Shown piece by piece: positions 1-10,027 of a stretch of DNA of 64,000 nucleotides. Each line of letters opens with the position of its first letter. Position 1 is the first letter of the stretch. Under the pieces are notes generated by a model. That model made no database searches, was not told where the DNA came from, and saw only the letters and a list, made by a program, of their open reading frames with translations. The stretch covers positions 496,001 through 560,000 of the forward strand of contig NHZP01000021.1 of the NCBI GenBank assembly GCA_003313425.1. Reading direction: 5' to 3'. Source of the DNA: Pseudopyrenochaeta lycopersici (lineage: Eukaryota; Ascomycota; Dothideomycetes; Pleosporales; Pseudopyrenochaetaceae). Both the position numbers and the translations under genes were made by a program.

Positions 1-534
1 AGTCTCAGAGTGTATCTCTACGCTGCAGCCCTTGCTAGACAAAGGACCTCGGCATACTCCGCGGACCCCGCAAAACACGATCTCCTCTTCACTGCATGCC
101 TCTTCCATGACATAGGTACAACGAATACCTATGACGGCCCTCAGCGTTTCGAAGTCGAGGGCGCGGACGCAGCTGTCAAGCACTTGTCTCAATTTGATGT
201 GACTGAAGCCGATAAGCATGACGTGTGGACCGCCATAGCTATTCATACGAGTCCAGGTATTGCGGAGAGAATTGGCGAGTTGTCAAGATTGGTTAGAGTG
301 GCGGTGATTACAGATTTCGGGAGGAAGAGTCAGGATTGGGAGACGCTTGAACCGCTGAGAAAGAAGTTCGAAACGGAATTTGAGAGGGGAGGTATTGAGA
401 AGATTCTCGGTGACGCGGTAGTTGAACAAGCGAAGAAGCGGTCGGAAAAGGCACCAACGGTGTCATGGCCTGGCGTGATGTACAAGGCGTGGCTTGCGGA
501 GCCAGATTGGGATGGTGTAAACAAGGCGTTTTGA
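1..534 (+). CDS. HD-domain cyanamide hydratase-like protein, 5' truncated
   Basis: This is the C-terminal part of an HD-fold metal-dependent hydrolase; the reading frame is open from base 1, so the gene starts outside the window. The metal-binding His-Asp pair is in the FHDIG motif encoded at about 103-117, and a second conserved His lies in AIAIHTS near 235-255. Both fit the fungal cyanamide hydratase / urea hydro-lyase group, which converts cyanamide to urea. No Met codon precedes the conserved core (the codon at position 10 is GTG), which supports truncation by the window edge rather than a short gene. The stop is TGA at 532-534. Substrate is inferred from family resemblance only; other HD hydrolases remain possible. 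Confidence 0.75.
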   Translation, partial: SLRVYLYAAALARQRTSAYSADPAKHDLLFTACLFHDIGTTNTYDGPQRFEVEGADAAVKHLSQFDVTEADKHDVWTAIAIHTSPGIAERIGELSRLVRVAVITDFGRKSQDWETLEPLRKKFETEFERGGIEKILGDAVVEQAKKRSEKAPTVSWPGVMYKAWLAEPDWDGVNKAF

Positions 535-726
535 ATTTTCAATGAGCTTGAATTGGTGCGACAAATCTTTTCCAACAATTCTTCCCATCTCACAAGTTGT
601 ATCTTTCATGGTTGAATTGGCATCTCCACTTCTTAGCTCCTCGAGTCGCTTCAGCCAGCCCGCCTCAGCACCTGGGCAGGACTATGGGGTTTCTCGGAGT
701 GAATGTCGCATCCCCAACTGACACCG

Positions 727-1377
727 TCAACCTCCATCACTCCTTTCCAAGAAGCCAGGATCCCTCTCAATTTTATTCTCAAACTTGGTCCACCACGCCT
801 GGAAGGCCTTCAAGGGCACTGTGTCTCCGGTGCCCCAAGACGTCAGAAAGTCGTAGCAATTCTTGATGATCCTCTGTGCCATGACCTTTGTTGTGACCGT
901 GTTTTGCCCTCTTATTACCATCTCTCCCCCTTGTCCAAGATTCGGAGTCGCCGATGCAGCAGCTTCCTGTGCCTTTTTCTGTTCCAAGGCTGCCGCAACC
1001 TGCTGCGCCGGCTCAACAGATATGCCTAATGCCAGCGGCGGCGAGGTACCATTTGCAAGCCCTCCTTCGTCTACCATAGCATCGTTATCGCCCAATCCTC
1101 CGCCTGCTGGCCCGCCGGCTCTGTTGTTGATCTTGAATATGGCGCTAGGCTTCTCGTTTGCAATAGCGCCGAGAAGCTTGAAGTCGGATGCGCCAGGCAA
1201 TTGCGCATACACAGCGGCGGCGGTGCCATCAGGTAAGACGATGCCGGGTAACAGGAACACAACAATGTGCGAGAAGGATGGTTGTGAGGGTATCTGGAAC
1301 GCGAACTGCGTTTGCGATATGACTTGCGCGTCGGTGAGGATTGGTCGACCGGAGACGATTACGCCGAAGGAGGCCAT
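727..1377 (-). CDS. Hikeshi/OPI10 family protein
   Basis: Single-exon gene of 216 residues. The N-terminus (MASFGVIVSGRPI, then a segment with FLLPGIVLPDG) matches the Hikeshi/OPI10 family. Human Hikeshi carries Hsp70 into the nucleus under heat stress, and the yeast relative OPI10 affects inositol metabolism. The N-terminal half should form the beta-rich nucleoporin-binding domain. The middle (about residues 85-140) is low-complexity and Gly/Ala-rich, and the last 50 residues look helical. The ATG at 1377 is the first in frame and sits directly at the family's start. It is divergent from the 2EXR gene, with 454 bp between the two starts. The family call is strong; the heat-shock import role is inferred by homology. 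Confidence 0.85.
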   Translation of the reverse strand: MASFGVIVSGRPILTDAQVISQTQFAFQIPSQPSFSHIVVFLLPGIVLPDGTAAAVYAQLPGASDFKLLGAIANEKPSAIFKINNRAGGPAGGGLGDNDAMVDEGGLANGTSPPLALGISVEPAQQVAAALEQKKAQEAAASATPNLGQGGEMVIRGQNTVTTKVMAQRIIKNCYDFLTSWGTGDTVPLKAFQAWWTKFENKIERDPGFLERSDGG

Positions 1378-1831
1378 GATGAGAGGACGGAAATGTCAAA
1401 ATCTAATTTGCCATATAATTGAGAGGCTATTTGTTGCATTGAAGCAGCAAATTACCCTGGGCGCCTATATTTTATGAAGCCAATGAAGTTCGCAGTCGCA
1501 TCTTCGAGACCTTTCGAACCACTTCTGCGTCATACGGCCCAAGCTCCTAACCCCACATCTGGCCCTGCATTTCTCCTAACCAGTCCCGTGATATCGTGCT
1601 CGCCTATGCGCCTTTGCGTCGCTCCCTACCGGCATTCGACCCAGTGACTCACATCTTGGCGTTACTCCAATCCACAGCCTCGCAAATAATATAGGCCAAT
1701 GGCGGCAGTGGAACACTGAAATCAAGACATCGTCAGGAGGCTTTGTGAGCACCTTCGTGCAGTAAAAAGTTACAAGCGCAAACGACGCCGTCAAAATAGG
1801 AGCAGGATACCTCAGCACAGAATATAGTAGC
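1378..1831. promoter_or_regulatory. Shared upstream region of Hikeshi and 2EXR genes
   Basis: A 454 bp non-coding stretch between two divergent start codons, so it must hold both promoters. I see no further gene in it. Confidence 0.5.
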
Positions 1832-2428
1832 ATGACTACTTTCCACCTATTTCCTCTGCTCCCTGCAGAGCTTCGTGCTCGAATATGGGAACTAACTGTT
1901 GAGCCTCGCACCGTCGAGGTCCGCGTTAATTACAAGAGAACCCTGCAAACCCGGTATTTGATGTCACCCACACCGGTACCAGCGACACTCCATGCCTGCA
2001 GAGAAGCTCGGAACCAGGGGCTATACCAGCAGGCCTTCTCTGAGCTTGTTGACGAACACTGCACCGAGCGGCAGTATATCTGGCTGAACTTGGACATAGA
2101 TGTGGTCTCCATCGGAACAACACCGTTCAAAACCTTCAAACCGGTTGCATCAACCATCAAGCGGCTGAAGTTTGAGCGCAAAAATGCGGATGTATTCTTG
2201 TTCAACGCTGAAAGCAGAGAACTGCAAAGCTTTTGCAATGCAGAGGAAATTCATTTTGTATGCACGAAGAGCTTCTGGATGTGGGCTGCTAGTTTGAACC
2301 ACCGCCCCTGGCCTTGCGCCAACGAGCATGTCTTCTTCATAGACTCAGATAATGGCCAATCCGTGACACTCTTCAACGTGCAGGAGCAGTATGACCAGAT
2401 GTGGGAAGAGTTTTCGGCGAATTATTGA
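1832..2428 (+). CDS. 2EXR domain-containing protein
   Basis: Single-exon gene of 198 residues. It opens with the 2EXR signature FHLFPLLPAELRARIWELTV (residues 4-23), followed by the typical LHACREAR motif near residues 54-61. The 2EXR family is expanded in filamentous fungi and resembles F-box-like N-termini; its biochemical role is not established. No catalytic motif, signal peptide or membrane segment is visible. The start is the first ATG after stops and gives the full domain. It is divergent from the Hikeshi gene. Confidence 0.8.
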   Translation: MTTFHLFPLLPAELRARIWELTVEPRTVEVRVNYKRTLQTRYLMSPTPVPATLHACREARNQGLYQQAFSELVDEHCTERQYIWLNLDIDVVSIGTTPFKTFKPVASTIKRLKFERKNADVFLFNAESRELQSFCNAEEIHFVCTKSFWMWAASLNHRPWPCANEHVFFIDSDNGQSVTLFNVQEQYDQMWEEFSANY

Positions 2429-3028
2429 CATTCCGATTTGCCTAGCGATGACGCTCTTAGCTAGGAATGGTCATCTTTTGATGTCTTCTTTGTACTTTGG
2501 GTTACACAATACTGTACTGGCATAAGTTACGTGAACAAGGGGTATTTTGATGTCAGTCATTCTAACATTACCAATGATGCCTACCTTTTCTCCATCGATC
2601 TCAGATACGCCTAGCAACATGCAAGAGCTTATCCTCTTTCATCTAGGCAGTCTTCGCTGTGCTTGACCAACTCGAATTAATTCGGACGTTCATACGTAAC
2701 ATTTCTGTACAAGCAGTGCTGAGTACAATGACAGTAACAACTACATACGAACCATTAATACTTTGAATCGTTGACGAGACCGACATACTCACTCTGGTGT
2801 TAAGATTCAAACAACATATTCCAAGTATGTATGCTATGGAGATGCTGGGACAAGTGCCATCTCAACCTTGCATGGCGGGCTAGATTTCCTAAAGATTGCG
2901 ACTGCATGTTCTCGAGAACCTCCACTGCTCAGCATTTTATTCCGAATAGCTGTACCAGAACTTATTAGACACGCCCTCTCAGCTTCATGATCGTCTCTTT
3001 AGAAGACATAACCATATAACCGGCTCCC
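2429..3028. other. Intergenic region between converging genes
   Basis: About 600 bp of 3' flank shared by the 2EXR gene and the gene at 3029-6058. I see no coding potential, RNA gene or repeat here. Confidence 0.5.
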
Positions 3029-6000
3029 CTATATTCGAAACCCATGTGCCGCGCTGATCCACTTCTGATCGAGTAGCGTACTAACATTCCGTAAGATTCG
3101 GTTCCCACCCATGATGGCCTCGAAATACTTGACCCTCTCATCCTCATTCATTAATAGAAATGCGCATAGTCCGGACACGGGAACAGCTTTCAGGAGGTGG
3201 GAGGAACTAGGGAGACTTGATCCGGTAGCAAGCTGCACATTGAACGGTTGCTTGAGCGAGGCAACGATCACTTGAGCTGCGAAAGGGTTGAGACCGGCTC
3301 GACGGAGAAAGATCTCCCACTGCCGTATCAGTCAATCATCTCGCTAGTAGAAGGTAGGAATGAGAATGCTTGCACGTACGCTTGTTTCCGCAGCTAGGGG
3401 TCTGACATCGCCGATGTCTGGTGAGCCATGTGGGAGACCGCAGTTGGCCATCTCCACAACTGCGGAATAAGCGAGAGCCTGCTCGCCCCCTCGAACATAC
3501 TTCACATGCACATCACCCTCTAATTGAGTGGCAAAGACTTCCAACTGCAACAATGTCTCCTTATCGCGCGGATCCTCTGGGCGGCCAGACCCAAGCTGTT
3601 CCATCCCACGACCGAGGCGTTCACTAACCAATACAATTAGTCTCTCATACCGTAACTGAAGCATAGCCATCTTCTCCTTGATCGGTGACCGATCGGGTTG
3701 TCCAGGTAGAGCTCTTTGTTTGGCCTGTTGCATGGTCGTAAAAATTAAGCCTGAAGATGGAGAGAGAATGATATCCGCATCCTTATCTGTAGAATGTCGC
3801 AGGTTGTAGTCTCGATACAGAATATCGGCTCCAGGATACAGTTGCTCAATATGCTTCATTAGAAACCTCTGCTGCAGCAAAGTTGAAGATGCAATGAACG
3901 AGCAAGGCGCGAGGTCTTTTGGAATGGCGGGAAGGTTGGGCAACAATGTTTGCACCCCACTTCCACAATGATTCTCCGCTTGTGGTTGACTTTGTGCACA
4001 TTGGCCAATCGCGATAGAAGCAGTATCCTTTAATTGATTTCGTAGAGTCCGACTGACTGGATCCGAGAGCAGATTCGACAAAGGTCCTTTTTTACCTTTG
4101 ACGCAGACAGGTTCTATATGCCTCCCTCGAGTTTCCATAAACCTTTGCAACGCGGTGGTTGTCGAGAAGCCACCAAACATAAGCTCGTTGCTGTTCTTAG
4201 TCAAGCTCTGTAAATTTTTATCATGGGGCTGCTCTGCTTGCGGCCTTTGTCGAGGCTGTTCAGATGCCTTCGAGGGGAGTCCTGATGTTACATGAATTGG
4301 CCGGTCTTGTTTTGAAATATCGCTTTCGAAGATTTCTCGAGATGACTGTAGATGTCCTGTTGGGATAAATTGCGATATCGTTTGCTTTCTGTGGGCTGAT
4401 GCGATCGCCTTGTTCATTTCTGATACTTGTCCCACAGCCAATGCTTCTATGTCTCGTCGCTCACCATCCTCATTTTCCAGCTCCAGGTCTTCTACATCTT
4501 CATCCTCATCGAGTATTCTCAGCCCTTCCTGTTTCCAGACCTGCGAGGAGCTACTAGCAATGTTGCCTGTCGATAATTCAGCTAGCACCTTGTTCACTTC
4601 ATTCTCGCCATGGAGCTTCTCATCGAGGTTTATGGTTGAGACTTTATTTGTAAATATAGCCCACCGCAACTCTCTTTCCAAAGCCGACAATCCATGCCAT
4701 GAGCAAGCTGTTTTTAAGTCCTCGCGCTTGATTCTCGATAGGAACCTCATCTGTGCGCCGAGTTCTGTATCACCTCGTCTGTTCTTTCTGTCCATTCTTA
4801 GGCTATACTCATCCCAAGGCGCCATAGGTAGTGAGAAGTCGATGTGTGGCACATCAACACGTGCGGTCGTGTCGGCTGCTGAAAGCTGCTCGTTCTCAGC
4901 CTTCATCTCTGCTTGCTTGGCCAGAGGTTCAATGTCCCCGAGAAATTCGTCGAAATCGACGCTCTCCTCTTCGCAATTATTACTGAAATCCTCGCATGGA
5001 ATGCTCGGGAGATACTCGTGTACACTATTAGCAAACGAAACTGACTTCAGTTTCTTCATAGGTGAGGTGAAGAACATGGGAGGTGTCAGCGGACCCTCCA
5101 CCTTCAGATCATCTCCTCTACGCTTCAAAATAGGAGTCATATAATTTTCGAAGAGTGGGCTGGACTGCTGAGATTGTGTGATATCAAGGAGCATCAAGTC
5201 GCTATTGTCCGAAATCTTGCGTTCTAGTGAGTCTGCTGCCATAATCTGACGCTCCAGAGCCTTCGCTTCCGCAACTACAGAGTCGCTGCTTTCGGAGGGA
5301 AGCGGAAGCATGTTTGCTGGAGATGACGGAATATAAGGTGCTGGCGGCGGAGACAGCGGAAGCAATGGTGGCGTCAAAGGCAGGACTGAGGTAATCTATG
5401 TCTTTCAGTATAAAGCCTCCGCCAGTATAAGTTAACGAACTGGTTTATGCTTTAGACCTTCCATCATGATATCCTCGGAGTCTTCTACGGTGTATGCATC
5501 TCGAACCGCATCTTGTAAATAGATAAGCACCTCTTTCGATATAGCAAACTTCTCTTGATTGACCCGCTGATCGCATTGAGAGGGATAGGCGAAGTACTTC
5601 GATGGCCATTCAAAGCCTTCGTCATTCTCTTCATTGGTCACTTCAGAGGGGATCTTCAAGTCTCTGAAGTGTGGGAGAGCTGCGCTTCCGAATTCCAGCA
5701 AATCGAGCTCATGGTCTGTTCGTAAAACAGGAAGCTCCTGTTTCAGTCCCGAAACCCACCTTGTTCGATCTTCTGTGAATATTTCGCCTGTAGGTGGCTG
5801 TTGAAGCAAATGAACTGCCTTGAGTAACAGCGCTGCGTCCTTGTTCAATGTGAGCCGTTCCTTATTGAGTTGGTTAATCGCATTAGAGACGAAGGCTTTT
5901 GAAGGATCCTTAAAATCACGCTGAAATTCGTCATCAGATGGCAGGTGTATCTCTCCAATTTGTGGTTGCTCAGTGGTGTAGTCTATACAGATACCATGCG

Positions 6001-6058
6001 ATCGCGCGTAATCAAGAACATGCGGCTCCCCTTCTTCCACTTCCATGTCCACGTCCAT
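3029..6058 (-). CDS. Unknown-function protein with XPF-like/HhH-like C-terminus (DUF7102-type)
   Basis: Three exons on the minus strand: 5441-6058, 3380-5395 and 3029-3319 (974 residues). The 45 nt intron runs GTTCGT...ATAG and the 60 nt intron GTACGT...GCAG; both keep frame. Residues 1-206 contain a conserved acidic N-terminus, and the middle is mostly disordered (Pro-rich near 215-230, acidic around 490-520). The last 250 residues are folded: an alternating beta/alpha stretch (DADIILS, RLIVLVSE, VHVKYVRGGEQ) ends in WEIFLRRAGLNPFAAQ, joined exactly across intron 2. That end looks like a helix-hairpin-helix/SAM-like module behind a degenerate XPF-type fold without the ERKxxxD catalytic motif. 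It resembles fungal proteins annotated as DUF7102; that name and the Zip2/SHOC1 comparison are from memory and unproven. Confidence 0.7.
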
Positions 6059-6718
6059 AGAGACGGCGGTGATGAGGTTGCGTAGATTTTGAAGACTGAT
6101 AATCCACTATGCATCGAATGCTAGATGCCAGAATCAGGAACACTGGGTCGCACTTTCCTAATGATGTCGATTTAAGCATCACGTGACCGGTGTAGATGTC
6201 AAGACCCAATCATTCTTATACTAGGGAGACTAGGAACGGACAACGTTAAGTCCGGAGTTGGCGTCTATAATGCCGGCATGGCGTTTTTCCGAGGCCCAGT
6301 CTTTGGGGTCCGGATCTGCCTAGACCCAAGACTGGCGTTTCATCTAGGTCTCGGAGAGGTGAGCGGAAACAGAGTCGCACAACGTCTACTAATGCGGCTG
6401 ATTGCCTTTTGAGGCATCAAGTGTGAAAAAGATTATGGAATCTCGAGTGGAGATGTGGAGAGTCAAGAGATAATTCGAAGGAGATTAGCAAAGGAAGTGG
6501 AAACGCGAGGTGAGCGCTTAGTGAAAGATGGTTTTATTCTTCCTTATTTATACCATACGCTATGCTGAAAATTCAAGGAGCCGTTATGCATATCATTGGA
6601 TCTTTCCAAATGAATCCCCAAATGCAACATGATTATGTACAGATCACTATACTGTTGAGCAAATTTCCTGCCCAGCCTGAAAAACCATTTACAAAAGGAA
6701 CGAAGTATGAGCGAGCTT
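6059..6718. promoter_or_regulatory. Intergenic region with palindrome cluster
   Basis: This 660 bp stretch separates the start of the 974-residue protein gene from the stop of the aspartic protease gene. It contains three inverted repeats within about 100 bp: an 18-mer with CGGAC/GTCCG arms at 6237-6254, a perfect ten-base palindrome (ATGCCGGCAT) at 6270-6279, and a longer hairpin with arms 6296-6310 and 6323-6335. No gene is visible. The palindromes could be transcription-factor sites for the downstream minus-strand gene or a 3' structure of the protease transcript. Confidence 0.45.
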
Positions 6719-8114
6719 CTACTGCACGAGCGGCTTCTGGCCAAAGCCAAGCGACTGGTTGCCGCCGTTAAAGGCAACAAACTGCGCCTTGAACAAGGTA
6801 TCGCCGTAAATCTGAAGGCCGGCGCCCTGGTTGCCCTGGACGCCACCAAAGCAAGTCGTGTTCGCTTGATCAACTGTCGCAAAGTTAATCTGGCTGCCGG
6901 GGATCTTGGCCATATAGCTGTCACCAATAGCGACCGACATATCCGGAAGCGTGGCAGCGCAGGGATAGATAAAACCGCCAACCTGTGCATTGAGCTGTGC
7001 ACCTTGCACCTGTGAGTAGTATGCTTCAGCGACTTGCTGGTCGACAAGGAGAAGCGATGTTCCAGTGTCCGCAATCGCATCCGAACCCTGTGGATTCTCG
7101 AACGTTTGGTTACCGACAGTGAACTTGGTAGAGGCGAATTGCCAGAATCCACTTTCAGCTTTGACGGGGATCCAGGCCATCTCGCCCTCAAACTTGGTAG
7201 CATCGATCTTGCCGAACTCGTAGACACCAGTGCCATCGGGGTCCAAGTCAGCGGTGAAGACTGGCATGTCGAGATCATTCATGACATTGTCGAAGAAAGT
7301 CTTCTGGGGAGTCTTCTGGGTGCCGTCGTTAACTATGAAAATATTAGTATCGAATAAGTGAAACGGCTAGGTCATGAAACTCACCAGTATTGAGCTTTGA
7401 AAAAGCAAGACCGACAAGGCCGTCAGTGTTGGTATCCTGGATGAAAGATTGTGAAACCTGGGTGGCAAGCTCAACAGTCTGGTTCTCGACCTTGACGCCA
7501 CCGATAGTGACGGTATCAGTGCCAACAATCCCAGCAGCACCAGAGCCGTCACCGTAAGTGATCTTCCACTGGGAACCCTCGGTCTTCTTGAAGCTGGTTG
7601 ACTTCGATGCATCGAAAGCCGAGTGTTGGCCGATGGCCTGGGCAGGGAGCTCAGTGCTGAACATCCAACTATACACGTTCATTAGTGCAAGCTCCGACAT
7701 GTCGATAGATTGCTCTTACAGATCTGAAGAGCCAGAGTCAAAATCCAAGTTCAGAGTTTGACCACCAATATCGACAGGAGAAAGGAAAAGGGCAGCATTT
7801 TGCTCTGGGTTGGCAGCAACAGTGCCAGTCTGGTTGCCAGCAGCTTCAGTGTCCGCTGTAGCATTTTGCTTTGATTTCTCCTGTCCAATGAAACCTTCCT
7901 TGACCATAAAGCCTGTCTTGACCTGGAAGTTATATTTCCTGAAGACCTTCCTCATAGCAGCAGCGCCATTGGGACCAGTGGGGTGGGCGGCGTTCAGTTG
8001 CCTTGGAACCTTGAACGAACGTTTCTGTAGGCCCCGCTTGCGGGTAGGGGTGGGGACGGCAAGCACAATGGCCGCGAAAAGAGTGACGAGGAGAAAAAGA
8101 CGAAGTGATGGCAT
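6719..8114 (-). CDS. Secreted pepsin-like aspartic protease (family A1)
   Basis: Three exons: 7720-8114, 7385-7668 and 6719-7332 (430 residues). Introns of 51 and 52 nt have GTAAGA...TATAG and GTGAGT...ATAG ends. Residues 1-19 form a signal peptide (MPSLRLFLLV start, hydrophobic core, then a VLAVP cleavage region), followed by a basic propeptide with KR sites. Catalytic Asp126 lies in DSGSS (residues 126-130) and Asp315 in DTGTS (315-319), with a flap Tyr in ITYGDGS. The first Asp motif is split by intron 1 just before its trailing Trp. The start at 8114 is the first true ATG; the codon nine bases upstream is TTG. It probably digests extracellular or vacuolar protein; which of these is not decided by the sequence. 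Confidence 0.92.
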
Positions 8115-8189
8115 ATTGAGCAAATGCTGACCGGCAGCCGGACGATTCGTATAAATCGTCTAGGAGAAGAGTATGAATTTGGGGGTGTT

Positions 8190-8197
8190 TTTTATAG
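8190..8197 (-). promoter_or_regulatory. TATA box of the aspartic protease gene
   Basis: CTATAAAA on the minus strand, about 76 bp upstream of the protease ATG, a normal spacing for a fungal TATA element. Inferred from sequence only. Confidence 0.5.
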
Positions 8198-10027
8198 AGT
8201 ATTGAAAGGAAATGGTCGAACAAGAAAAAAATAAAACAACACAACGTCCCCGAAAGAACAAAATAGAGGCTCGGCCTGATGGAAAGTCCACAGCGCTCAA
8301 TGAGTGTGCGAGGGGTTGTTCTTTTAAAGAAGGAATGTCTCGATACGACCAACGTTGGAGAGTGTGTGAAACTGGAAACCTGATGAAACTTATGACCCGA
8401 TCCGACCCCGACACATCAGGAAATGTCGGCAAGCGCTAAGCCTGCACTCAAGGCCAGAATAGAGATCCACGCGGCACTAAAGCAGAGACTGCGTGTGCTG
8501 CGTCGTTGAGAGGGCACCCCATGCGAGGATCATGCTTAGCCTCCATCAGAATTCCCAAGCCTCAAGTTTCCCGAAGGCCGACCAAGAACGGTTACTGCAT
8601 TGCCACAACGGGTCTGTAGGATTCCGCAGGGGAAATATCATTGGGTGGGGATGGACTAACTTGGTCGGACGATTATCGATTAGGGTCGTGGAGCTCTTAC
8701 GCGTAAGTGTTCGAGTTTGCGCGACGCTGTTGAAGAAAATGTGGAGAGAGCTAACGCAAGCAGGGATTGGACTACAAATCCCAGCGGGAATGTTTCAGCG
8801 GCGCGGCTCTTGCGAAGGCTGATAAAGCTGCAGTGGGTCGCTCTTCGAACATTCCAGCCCGTGTGCCTGGGTTGAGGTCATGATGACTGCTCTTGGCCGT
8901 CAAAGATTCCATCATACGAACAATTTCTCCTGTCAATTCACTATAACCAGCTCAATTACTTCCTGCTGCATAGCATCGAGGGCTAAATTCGCGCGAAAAT
9001 CCGGGCTGAGAGCATGAACATGCGAGCTGACGAGGCTTGGTGAGTGGTGTTTCGGAATGCCAAGTCATGACAAGCTACGCCGCAACCCAGACACTGAAAC
9101 GATGCATCCACCAACCCCCAACCTCAGCCGGTAGAACACTCAAACCCACGTCCCAGGCTTCAAACAAGCAACACGGCAAAGCTTAGCTGTCAAATGTCTC
9201 CTCGGGTTTCGGCATTCTACGTGGTCGGCCAACCGGGTGCACGTCGTTCTTTGGCGCCTGAGATGGTAAACAAGCTGGGCGCTTTGCGAAAGCCCACATT
9301 CGCGATGTTGTGTTTCAAAGCTTTGGCGCTGGGAGTAGTGCTCCGGCAAACATAATGACCGGGCAGGGAATTCATGGTTCCGGTGGCTGCAGTACGATAC
9401 TAGTAGCTATTTGTGACAATATCAAAGTGCAAAAGATTCACGGTAGGTAAGCGCTGTCAAACCGTGGTACCACTACTCCTCCGGGTTTGGCTGTACACCA
9501 CTAGTCTCATCGTACAAAGCGTGGCAATGCATGCGTGGAGGGCTGACGTTCAGTCTCAAGTAGACAGGGTCTTGAGGGGAGGCCGCGTAGTGTATGGCGC
9601 CTAGAGAAGGCAAAGCCATGCACCACGAGTAGATGAAGGTCAAGGGACAACCAAAGATAGGCACGAAAAATGAGGCTTGAATATGAGTACTGAATGGCAG
9701 CGCTTTTAAATTTTTATCATAGTAATGCTCTTCTTTATTTCCAGACCAATCACCAGTGTCTCTTTCATCAATATGAGAATGGTGCCTGGACGAATTCGCT
9801 TCACTTCTGCTGGCCAGCACCAACCAAAGTCTTCAACTTCTTCCCCTATGAGGTATGCATATAAACCGTACAGTGAGTCAAGGTACCAGTAGTAATACTG
9901 GTTGGGGCTCAGCCGGCCACTGGCAGCTCCAAGCTTGGCTATCTGGTCAGTCTTCCGCCTCTCATACGAAGGTGGTAGAGAGGTGGTAGGCAGTGTCAAC
10001 ATAGATTGACCCATTGCTTCAGCAGGC
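8198..10027. other. Long intergenic region between protease and PAT1
   Basis: About 1.8 kb with no recognisable gene. It holds the protease promoter on the left and the PAT1 3' flank on the right. Open frames here are short and show no family resemblance; one minus-strand frame (9706-10056) overlaps the end of PAT1 and is discussed as a finding. Confidence 0.4.

Noticed and set aside
4410..5144. 244-residue plus-strand frame opposite the 974-residue protein gene
   Set aside because: Ser-rich shadow of the real exon, with no family resemblance.
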